From Amoebophrya sp. A120 (Eukaryota; Sar; Dinophyceae; Syndiniales; Amoebophryaceae): a stretch of 64,000 nucleotides of DNA. The stretch spans positions 1,295,199 to 1,359,198 of the forward strand of contig CAJINV010000016.1 of the NCBI GenBank assembly GCA_905178155.1, read 5' to 3'. Positions within the stretch are counted from its first letter, which is position 1; each line of letters opens with the position of its first letter. A model generated the notes under the pieces. The model was given only the letters and a program-made list of their open reading frames with translations, did not search any database and had not been told where the DNA came from. Below are positions 10,891 through 20,552 of this stretch, piece after piece. A program made the position numbers and the translations under genes.

Positions 10891-12290
10891 TCATGACACC
10901 TCTACTGCAACTGCCGGTGAAGCCGCTCCAGAGGCGAGCGATTCCGTCGTCTCATGTATCGTTTCCAGTCCGACGCTCGGTGAGGCGCCTTCAAACGTCG
11001 AGCTTTCCGCACCACTACCGTCGACATTCCTGTTTCTGCTGACGTCTTTTACCGGCGTTGTCGCTGATTTTGGTTCTGGCTTTGATGTTGATGTGTTGAA
11101 AGATACTGCTCCAGCAGCGGTATTTGCGTTTACCCCTGCTGACCCTTGTCCGCTGTTGCTTCCGCTGGATTCTTTCGACACCGAGGGCGAGATTATGTCT
11201 CCGTCCCTCTCCTTCTTAAACATGACTGCTTGGCTGACGGTGGATATCGCCTTCGTGGCCCAGTCGCACATTCCTCGCGCGTTCTTCTCCGCTTGCTGCT
11301 CCCGTTCCCGAATAAGTTTGTGCTCGTGGAGCGCCTCGCGGAGGGGGCCGCGCGGGTCCATGGCTTGCTGGGCTTTTACCAGCCCGTCCAGGATTTTCAG
11401 TTTCTGTAAGGCGGTTTTGATTTGCAATTTGTCAAGCAAAACTCACGTACTCGACTGAGCATATTATCCTTCGTATTGCATAGATGACGTTGAAGATGAG
11501 TTCATCAAATCGACCTACAACAACACACGCAGCACGAATTCACTTTTCTATTCTCACGTCACAAAAAACCTAAACTCAGTACCACTTTGACGAAGTCTGC
11601 GAGTGCTTTGAAGCACAGATTTGGTGCGTGCTCCTTTTCCAACGGCGGTATCCGCAAGAACGGTTTTGGTGGGGGGTCTAGCAGGTTGTGCGCCGTCAGA
11701 AAGGCGTCCACCGCCGCCTCTAGGCGCTCTTCCGGCCCGTCTTCGTTTCGAATGATGACACGGCAAAAGCAGTCGCGTAGTGGTCGGGCCGCCGGGTTGA
11801 AGAAATCTTCGTATTTGGAAGCGAGACTCGGGTCCCGTTTTTCGTCCTCCGCGTCGCCTGATGTTCGTGGGAGTTTGTTCGCGGGCGAGGCAATTTCTAC
11901 CTGCAAAGCATTGTTCTCCGTTGACGTATTGCTAGCATCTACTCTCGGTAGTCTCTCTGGGATTTCCGGAGTGGGTGCCGCGTCGAAATCTTGCGTCAGT
12001 GGTGATTTGCTTAGGTCTTTTACCACCTCCACTCTCGGCCTGGGCGGAGCGCCCTTCTTCAGGAACACAATGGCGGAGTTCAGAAAATCCCTTGCTGCGG
12101 GAAGCTTCTTCACCATCAGCAGCTCATCCGCCGGGTCGTGCGTCCCGAGTACGTCGCCCGCGGTCCCCGCGTCGCCACTCGCGGCGGTCAGATCGCCGGC
12201 CGATTTCGCCGAGTCGGGTCGCTTCTTCACCGCTCGGGCCTTCGGGGAGGCCGAGCGTTTCGGGCTCGCGGCCACGGCGAACTTGGGCAT
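10891..12290 (-). CDS. Hypothetical protein, two exons
   Basis: Exon 1 starts at 12290 with a basic, Ala/Lys/Ser-rich tail (MPKFAVAASPKRSASPKARA), then a predicted helical region (RLEAAVDAFLTAHNLLD, then CFKALADFVKVV). A GT donor lies right after DFVKV near 11580; an AG acceptor near 11408 opens exon 2 at KLKILDGLVKAQQAMDP, followed by charged helix (EHKLIREREQQAEKNAR) and MCDWATKAISTV. The C-terminal ~90 residues are Ser/Thr/Gly-rich and probably disordered. Coding bias is clear: long frame, high third-position GC. I do not recognise the family; the alternating helices suggest a scaffold or cytoskeletal protein, but that is a guess. No introner interrupts it. Confidence 0.65.
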
Positions 12291-13471
12291 TTGCTTTTAT
12301 GTGTTGATGAGTTCTTGTTGAATTAAGCTGCAGAAAATGGTCTTAATACTGATGTGGGGTCGATATCGATTAGGGCGTATTTGGGGGATAATGTACAAGA
12401 GTGTCACGTTCACATGCACTATGCAGCAACATGGCTGGAGGTACTACACGACCGAGGGCTTCGATACCGTTATTGGATACGGATATTGGCAAATAAGTAA
12501 TGATTGATCACCGGTGAGTGTTTAAATGGGTCCTGAAGTTGTAAACAGATGAGTTGGTGTTTGTCTTTGTACAGGCACGAGCTGCGTGAGATGCAGGCTA
12601 CCGAGTGAGAATGACGACAAGAAGATTAATGTGGAAGAAGTAACGAGCGCACGACGATGCTGCTTTGCACGAGTGTAGTCCGTAGAACCGATTGTGAGCT
12701 GGAGTTTCTCAGGTTTCATCTTGCACGACAGCAACCGATTTTACTTTTAGTGACCTGCTTGTGCTTTTGCGCCTATCACAACGGCACATGCTGAAACCGA
12801 TTTTTTTTTCTTTTTCTTGCAGCTTGTTGGACGAGAAATTTCATTGCTTGAACGAAACCGATCACATCATCGAAAGCAGTCGACCGACTCAAGTGAAGAT
12901 AAAAGGGCACGAGAGATGAACGTATAGAGGCGCGAGGAAACAACTTACCGTGCTTATGAGACATGCATCGTCGTCGAAGACGTAGGAGCAATAGTCCACA
13001 TCCTGGCGCAGAAGTCGTTTCAACATTTTGAGTACACGTTCATTTCTTTCTCATTATTTTGTTTGTCTCAATGTGAGCGTTCTTACAGCCGCACGTTTTT
13101 CTAGAATACACTGAGACGCATCTAGTACCTTGTTGCTCCTCTCGATTCATCACATTGGTGACACTGTAGCTGCGGTGCGCTCCTTTCATCATTGTACATC
13201 ACAAAACGACTCCTGACACTGAGCATGCCATTGAGTTCTTGCACTCCTGTTTTCGATGTGTTAACCAGGTATCACGTAATTCGCATTCTAATGAAACTTC
13301 GAGGCTTTGTAGCTCATCTAGCTCTCGTGTAGGTAATCATGTCTAAACAAGTCATCTTTCGCTAACTATCTGTGAGTGTATTGTCTGTGAAAAACTACAT
13401 GCCAAGCAATATTGCTCGTGGGAAGTAAAACTACGCCTTCAAGCGCTATCAAAAAATTGTTGCTGCTATTC
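12291..13471. other. Intergenic, no supported feature
   Basis: Low-complexity, moderately AT-rich sequence with only short frames (such as minus 12522-12734 and 12776-12991) that have no motifs. It lies between the start of the two-exon gene and the stop codon of the next. Confidence 0.4.
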
Positions 13472-16400
13472 CTATTGACCGCTACCGCAGCGTCCCCCCG
13501 CCCCGTCTACTGCGGTCCCTCCCCGCCGCCCTGCGGGTTCGTCGATTATCCTGAGTAAAAACGTACCCACGCCAGAGTTGTAATGCAGATTTGCAAAGAC
13601 TGGAAGACTTGTAACGCGCATCCCCTTGAGAGCCATTTCCAATCGTGTCTTGGAATTTGTGATGCTGTGAACAGGATCAGCAGATGAATCTGTGATGCGG
13701 CTGCACTTGCTAACCTGCACTACACTGCATAGTGCAACTTGTCATGCGTGACTCACAAAACTCCTAGGCTTGTGTTGCAGAATCCCCATCCTGACTCTGG
13801 TGTGGGTACGTTTTTACTCAGGATATCGATGGCCGCATGTTCAGTCCGATGGTTCTCGGCGGCAGTTGAAACCCGGAGAACCTGCTGGCCCCGGTGCCGA
13901 ATTGCAGTGGTTGCGTCTGGAGCATGCCAAACTGCATCGGTCTTGCTTATATGCTCTGCAAAAGTATCACGCTCGTACTAATTGCAATCATGCATGACAA
14001 ATCTTGTTTCTTAGCCAAATTAGCATTACAAACTCCATTTCTCCTTCTGAGAAAATTTATATTGCGATTTCTACTAGGACGATGCTTTTGCAATGCATAG
14101 CAGCGATCCCAAACTGCGGCCGGCTCGGGGCAGTGGCGGTCGTCGGAGCAGTGGTGCGGATGTTCGACGACGTTGTAGTCGGGCCAGCGTTAATATTTGC
14201 TGTAGTTGTACTGCCGACGCCGGTAAACTGAGGCTGTGATGATGCTGCTGCGCCGGCACCGCCGGTGACTCCTGCTCCTGCAGCTCCGTTCCCATTCTCC
14301 GACCCGCTGATACTGGGAATCACCGCCGCACCTCTGCTCGGCACACTTGTTCCCAGCGGAACCGGGGGTGTTGCCGTGCCACTCTGGTGCGCGGGTACGA
14401 TCGGTCCCCGCGGGGCCGGCAGTGGACTCGTGTCTTTCCGCTGCCCACGGGCGCTGCTCTGCCAGTAACTGCTGGTGGTGGGGTTTGTGTCTGTAGTGGT
14501 CGTCGGGGGGTTCAGCTTTTCGTTTAGCGCATTGAGGTTCGATGCGGTCAATTCCGCGTTCGGATTGATGGGCGATGCCCCGCTCAGCTGTCTTTGGACA
14601 ACACTACTCGGCTCGGCTTGTCCTACTGGCGGGTTTACGATCATGCTACCCGCACCGGATGATTTACTCCCGGCTCGGTGCGGTTTCTGGAGACTGCCGG
14701 CGGCGGTGGAGGGCGGGGGTAGTGCAGAGTTGTTGTAGTTATTCATCATTGCATTTGCAGAAGTGGATGACGATGCTGCGCCGGACGTGGAAGATCTCCC
14801 TACAGCTGCTGCTGCTGCACTAGTAGTCGCTGCGAGAAGAGACGAGCTCGAGCTACTCGGCGCGGTTTGCGGAACCGTCGGACCGACGATCATTGGGGGG
14901 GAAAGAGCAGGGGACTGGGCACCGGAGCCCGGGGTTTGCTCCGTGCCAAACTGCTCGTGAATCCAGGCAGTCCAGTTCTCCATCGGAATTTTCTGCTCCT
15001 GATAAACGATACAATTTCAACATACACGGCGGACTTACTAATGTTGACCCATGAGCATGCCAGATTATTTTGCATTTGTCATTTTTTTCGCATGACAAGT
15101 TGTTCGTACAACAGCGAACTTTTTCAATACCAGGCAGGTCTTGTAGATGTCGGAGATCAGGGTCTTCTTAGCCTTGTCCTTGTCCGTACACTTGAGTTTC
15201 ACTGTCAAGCTATGAACTGCAAAAGTATCGCACTCGTATAAATGCATTACAAATTTCCTCAGCATGAGAGATAAAATTTGTATATGCTGATTTGCCCTGG
15301 GAACAAGATTTGTGATGCAAGACTTGCATTTATACGAGTACGATACTTTTGCACTGGATACAAACACTGCGAGTAGAACCATCTTCGCTTGTCCTCGTCC
15401 GTCTTGCAGGCGTTCATGCTGGTGGGATTTGTGTTGCAAAACTGCAAAAAGCACTAGAGAATGCGAATGTAGTTCCTCGAATGACAAACTTCTCATCGAA
15501 AAAAAAAGAAAGCATTGAATTTCAACAATATCATGATACTCCGTCTGCAAACTTGACAGATTCGCGACGTCATTTATCGGCGGCGCCAGTCCGGTGCCGC
15601 CCCGACTCGTGGCGGTAATATCCGTTGCGGAGATTTCGGTACCGCAGTAACTCGACAACCCGACAACGGAGGTGACCTCCGACTTCGCACCGTCCGCGCG
15701 TTCGTCCTGAGAGTTGTCGTTAGAGACAGTCAGTCTGTTGCGTATTTTGGACGAGAGAAGATGTGTTTATGCGAGACAGTAACAGAACGTGCTTGTGCCG
15801 CAGTGATGTGAATCACAGCCGACCACGTTTGTAAAAGCGTTGCTCAACATCTCCTAGTCGTACCTCATCCGCATCCTCTAGGTCATCAGCGTCTTCCGGT
15901 CGTGTTGCCAACTGCCCGGCCTCTATCTTCAATTTTCGGAGGTATTTCTCTTTTTCTCGCACGATGGTGTGGACCCTGTTTATTTGATGGAGGAAAGACA
16001 TTTTTTCGCCGTGGCTGTAGTCGCAGCTGCTGATGCACGAAATAATCACATGCAAGCAAGACAATCGAACACTTGGCCTTGTATAGCCGCCACAAACAGA
16101 TGATGACAATACCGTTTCGAAATGACGTATTCCTGCGGCACCAGTGTGAGGGCGGAAGACACAATGGACGCTAAAGACACCATATCCAAGAAAAAAACAC
16201 TGTAGGTGTAACTTTTTTGGAGGAACAGCATTACAAATTCGTCTGGCACGACAGCAAAAACCTGTCATGCGCAGATAGCACGTCACGAAAACGCCCTTTA
16301 GTGGGCGCTACGAAGCATGCTTAGCATGACAGACGCAATCGTCTTGCATGTTGCGCATCACAAATTTACACCAACAATGTTTTTTTCTTGGATAAACCAC

Positions 16401-18084
16401 AGTGTGCTCCGACAAAACGCCGATGTCCACACACCCCATGGTCCACCCTTTCGCCGTATTAAATGCAAATGTGTCTGGGTCTGGAAGAGTGCAAACTTGT
16501 GATGCGCATTTGAGAACACAGAAAAATCTCTCATGCATAGGTAGCAAAAGGCGCCCACTTTCTGTCACCAAAATGGGGCATTTGTCATGCGGATTCAGCA
16601 TTGCGGAAGCTTCTGGAAAGCTGTGACGCTAGAGCTTCCATGCCAGACCTTCTGCGTCATGCAAAAGCTGCATGATAACTCTTCCAGACCCAGACACTTT
16701 TGCAATCCATACGCCGTTTCTAAATGGTATTTCACCTGCGTCAAATGCCTTGTCACTCCTGCCTTCAGCTGGTTTTTCTCAATCCTCTCTTGCAGCGTCT
16801 GGGCAAAATTTGAGAGCCGGCTGTTGTAGTTCTCGACGCGCTCCACGGGAGGCTGTTTTGATGTTGGGTTTTTTTTGCATCGCACCGTGATCAGTTTCAT
16901 TTATTTTGCTTTTTGGAATGGACGCATGTCATGCGCAGCAGCAGGAGCACATCCACATCAGATAATTTTGCTGGTATAATACCAACGATTCCAAGTGCAG
17001 CGGTGTCCCACTCTTTCCCAACAACTTCGAGTTTTCCGTCTCCAACGTATTCGTGTTCAAACACAACGTCACCGTTTCCGTATTGGCGTCTGCTTTCGGC
17101 AGTGCGATCCGATTCTTCGCGACCGTACTTACAGTGCTGCCGAACGTGCTGGCTGGCGTGCCGACTGTGCTGCCGGTTAGACCACCTGTAGTCCCGAAGA
17201 TGTTCTGGCTACTACCCGACAAGCCGTTTTTGGAGCTCCCCGCCGAGCTACTGGAGGCGCCGCCGGCCGCGGAAGAGCCGGTGAGATGGGAGGTTTTTTG
17301 CACTTCGAGGCGTTTCAGGTAGAATTCCTATCCTGAGTAAAAACGTCCCCACCCCAGAGTTGTCATGCAAATCTGCATGGTAAAAATGCTTCTCATGCGG
17401 AGCCCCATGAGAGGCATCTTTTATTAGTCGCGTTTCGCAATTTGTCATGCTCCAATTGGCATGCTGCGCTGGATCTGCGATGCTGCTCAACTAGCTAAAC
17501 AGGATCACACTATGAGGCCAAACTTGTCATGCAGAACTCCCAAAACTTGGAGATTTGTGTTGCAGACTTCCCATCTGGACTATGGTGTGGGGATGCTTTT
17601 ACACATGATAATTCCTTCAGTTGGTTCACGTTCACCCGTTTCTCCGCGCCGCTGGGGCGTTGCTTCTGCGCAGACTTTGCTCTCGCTTTCACCGCAGCCT
17701 GCGAGTTCAGCTGCATCTCCGCGTACCGTTTCGCCAACATCTTTGCTTGGTTGTTGATCTGGGTCGTGGATAGAAATGCACTCAGATGTAGTTCTTGTTG
17801 ATCGTAAACGAGGTAAATACGGAGGACGTTGTTCCTGCTCCGTCCCCGTACAGATCTTCGGCCGTCGCCTGGCTAAGAAAACGAAGATGTAGATGAGGGG
17901 CAAAATAAGAACAACACAAAACATGAAGATAACAAGGCCAAGACGCTTTTTTGGAAGCAGCTCTCCGATAATGTACTCTCTGACAGATGATGCTTTCGAC
18001 TCGCCGCAGTTGCCACTGCAACGAGTGATCCATCCATTGCTGCCTCTCGCTCTCACCAGATGGACTTGTTTTACTCGAGGACAA
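13472..18084 (-). CDS. Large low-complexity protein with coiled coils, a dozen or so exons
   Basis: Seven introners and several GT-AG introns split this gene. In order: exon 1 (within 17611-18084) with MLAKRYAEMQLNSQAAVKAR; 17328-~17020, Gly/Ser-rich with SSQNIFGTTGG and ALPKADANTETVTL; ~16860-16712 with VENYNSRLSNFAQTLQERIE; 16456-16395 with GWTMGCVDIGVLSEHTVV; 16182-~15867 with SALTLVPQEYVISK and KEKYLRKLKIEAGQLATRP; ~15713-15530 with SATDITATSRGGTGLAPP; ~15440-15361 with CKTDEDKRRWFYSQCL; 15210-15111; 15005-14100, long and Ser/Ala/Thr/Gly-rich; 13949-13826 with QFGMLQTQPLQFGTG; and 13546-13472, ending at the stop. Scattered FG pairs recall nucleoporins, but too few to claim one. The first exon also has an alternative frame with a strong membrane helix (LGLVIFMFCVVLILPLIYIF), so the start is unsure. 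Two adjacent genes are possible. Confidence 0.6.
13547..13825. mobile_element. Introner, family E
   Basis: 279 bp, TATCCTGAGTAAAAACGTAC with inverse GTACGTTTTTACTCAGGATA. TCGAT is duplicated. Separates the last two exons of the low-complexity gene. Confidence 0.92.
13950..14099. mobile_element. Introner, family A
   Basis: 150 bp, TATGCTCTGCAAAAGTATC against GATGCTTTTGCAATGCATA. No clear flanking duplication, so probably an older copy. Splits FGIAA from RPMQFGML. Confidence 0.85.
15211..15360. mobile_element. Introner, family A
   Basis: 150 bp, TATGAACTGCAAAAGTATC against GATACTTTTGCACTGGATA; flanks CAAGC/CAAAC (4 of 5). Splits FYSQCL from LTVKLKC. Confidence 0.88.
16183..16394. mobile_element. 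Introner, G-like variant (family H)
   Basis: 212 bp, TATCCAAGAAAAAAACACTG against CAATGTTTTTTTCTTGGATA; inner arm GGTGTAAC matches distal TTACACC. Flanks CACCA/AACCA (4 of 5). Shares the TATCCA(A/G)GAAAAA head with family G but has a longer interior. Confidence 0.85.
16457..16711. mobile_element. Introner, family C
   Basis: 255 bp, carries GTGTCTGGGTCTGGAAGAG and the inverse CTCTTCCAGACCCAGACAC. CGCCG is duplicated. Separates exons with LETAYG and AKGWTMG. Confidence 0.92.
17329..17610. mobile_element. Introner, family E
   Basis: 282 bp, TATCCTGAGTAAAAACGTCC; the far arm has decayed to GATGCTTTTACACATGATA. ATTCC is duplicated. Separates the first coiled-coil exon from the Gly/Ser-rich exon. 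Confidence 0.9.
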
Positions 18085-18329
18085 AAATCATCGCTGAGTC
18101 CGGCTTGATAATTTGTCTACAGCCATCCCTCACGACACTATGACGTAAGTAAGTACCAAAACCCTCGTCCCTACTGCGGGACAGAGGGTTCTGTAATCGT
18201 CATGGAGGATGTGAACAAGTACGCCGGCCACTTGTGTTTTGCCCTTTTCAAATCGTAAGCCATCAAATTAGGACAGAGGCTGCAACTCTACTTCATCAGG
18301 ACAGAGCATATCGTGGCCCAGGAGCACCA

Positions 18330-18990
18330 TGATCATGAGCCAAACTTCAGCTGCAACAGAAACACACCGCGTGGCCCTCCGCCACATCCAGGCTCGCGCA
18401 ACGAGCCTCGACACGAGGCGCGCGCGTGCTGGCGCAAATCTTGCAGAGAGACTCGCCGCAGCCGGCACGCAAGCGCCGGCCTGGCCGGGATGCCTGAGAG
18501 ACGGGGCGCATTCAATCATAATCCCGCCAAGCACCGGCGGGCCACGGGCCGGGCGGGGCTCACTCCAATGGCGCGCACCACAAGCAACCACCCGCCGAGA
18601 CACTGGCGGGCGCGCGCCCGCATCTAGGCAGCGCGGCGCCCAGCTACGTGATGGGCCCCCGCGGGGCCGGCCACACCGCCCAAAGGCTCGGGGCCGGCAG
18701 GACGACCCCCCTGGCGCACAGGCATGGGGACCAGAAAAGCAGGCGCCACACATCGCGGGCGCCGCTTCTGATTGTCGCGCGCGGCGCTTCGTTGGAAGAT
18801 TCCATCGGCATGGCGCGCGTCGCGTTGTGGAGAAGTGGTTCTTGGCGGCGCCGTTGCCCCATCGGCATCGGGTTCATCGAAGCGGCTTTGCGGCGCCTTC
18901 GATCTGCCCACTCCGCAAGCTGCGCCGCGACTTCTTCGCCGTGCATCCCGCAGGCGCCCACCGCAAGCAAGAAGACCTGCGAAGAAAAAC
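18330..18990. other. GC-rich island 1, no convincing gene
   Basis: Composition rises sharply to GC-rich with many GGCCGG, GCGCGC and CCCGC words, then falls back. All six frames stay open for long runs because stops are rare in GC-rich DNA; the longest (plus 18329-19150) is rich in Arg, Pro, Ala and Gly without pattern. No terminal repeats seen. Confidence 0.5.
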
Positions 18991-19208
18991 AATCAACACC
19001 ACACCACTACCGGCACTAATAACCACACTAATCAGACAACAACTACGAACTCGAACACTTTTTCATATATGTTATTTCCTTCTCAGCCTTAGGCTCGGTC
19101 TCGGAGGAAAAGCTTCCGCTCCGGGTAGAAGGACATTTAGAGTGAGTTAGACACGCTTATGATCTTTCTCATCTCCTCGTGATCACATCACTTCCAAGAA
19201 TTCTTCGC

Positions 19209-19682
19209 TCAACATCTCCGCCGAAACCACTCGAGTATCTGAAGAGAGAAGATTAGAACCACGACTGAGAGGAGAACAAATTTGATGAACGACCTCTCAA
19301 CAAAAATGTAGATTTGCTTTTGCATGCGCCACCAACACGAAACACGACACCCAAGAAGGTGACTCACAATTTCGTGACCTGTCTGGTTTGTAGCGGCTGC
19401 CTCGTGGTGCAACTTTCTTTTTCGTGTGGTCAATCATGATCTCAAGGTTGCAAAAAAAAATGTCTCCTTCAGGAAGATTCAGTTGCTGATGATCATGTTG
19501 AGCATCATGCTTTTCATGGTACTACCTTGCTGCCCTGTAGAAGTCGCATGAGTGTACATTTTCTTGGAAATATCAGCGACAACTACTTCATCGACTCGTT
19601 GGGCCAATCTGCTAACATGGCCGGCCAGCTGTCGAATGAAATCATTCCTTCGGCCGCTGCCTCTATTCGGCAATAAAGACAA
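19209..19682 (-). CDS. Possible small tail-anchored membrane protein
   Basis: Two short minus-strand frames may be exons: the first (from 19682) reads MSLLPNRGSGRRNDFIRQLA then VSRLAQRVDEVVVADISKKM, and has a GTAGTA donor after TGQQ near 19530. The second ends with a strong hydrophobic helix (FIKFVLLSVVVLIFSLQILE) followed by WFRRRC at 19209. A short amphipathic helix plus C-terminal anchor resembles a Bet1-like SNARE layout, but I cannot show a SNARE motif. The exon join is unproven. Confidence 0.25.
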
Positions 19683-20552
19683 AAAATGCTGCAGTTACAA
19701 GAAGGAGAAATATGTAGCTCCTAACTCATGGTACATTGCTTCTGCGTTGTTTCCGTCAAACACTAACAAAACAAAAAGCGAAGCTGTGCAATGTTTTTTT
19801 TTGCTATGAGTGACAACGACGAGCAGGCTCCTCCACTCGCTGGTCCTAGTCAATCCAAAAAAAGTGCAACGAAGTGTGTGCCAAAAATCTGTACAAGTGA
19901 ATAGTCAGTGTGAAAAACAACTGACATGTCGGTCTGCATTCGACATAAGCAATCCGCTCATGATATTCAGGAAATGGAAAAATTGAAACCAAAATGAAAA
20001 TCGACATTTCAAAATAAAGGAAAATAGTTCGAATTCATAGTCGATAAATTGCGCCTCGACGTGGCGTTCAATTCTTGTTTGTTTGTTGAGTTCTTACGCT
20101 TAGGTCTTAGGCATTATATCGATTCATATTTTTCGCTAAAATGAGAATGTTCTCTGTGGTTTTTTGTCCTGCCAAAAACGATGGTGCTGCACAGCCTGCC
20201 TTGCGGAAAGTAAAGCAGGTAAACAAAGATATTTTTAGTCGAAGAGGAGCACCCTAAGCATCGCGGTCCTTTCATCTTACAAATCGCAGCTGTGTAGTAG
20301 AAACGGTTGCTCTCAGTTGAGAATCGTGGCACAAGAATGTTGCAGCTCTCAGGTTTTTGAATGAAGATGGAAGAAGCGCTAATATCAACATTTGATTCCG
20401 GATGCGCTTATAGAAAAACAAGAGATTGAGATTGATATAGTAGTAAGAAAAAGTCGTAGCTCAAGTAGATAAAGTGTCTACTACTTCTGCTGCTTAACTT
20501 TCTTGTTCCACCCTTCTTCATCCTTCTCTACCACGTGGTGATCCACCGACGT
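19683..20552. other. Intergenic, no supported feature
   Basis: AT-rich sequence with short motif-free frames, downstream of the desaturase stop codon. Probably contains that gene's 3' untranslated region. Confidence 0.4.

Noticed and set aside
17580-18056. Separate membrane protein with helix LGLVIFMFCVVLILPLIYIF
   Set aside because: It overlaps the first exon of the large low-complexity gene in another phase and has no further support; kept only as an alternative start.
18329-19150. 273-codon plus-strand open frame
   Set aside because: Lies in GC-rich island 1, where all phases are open; the product is a patternless Arg/Pro/Ala-rich sequence.
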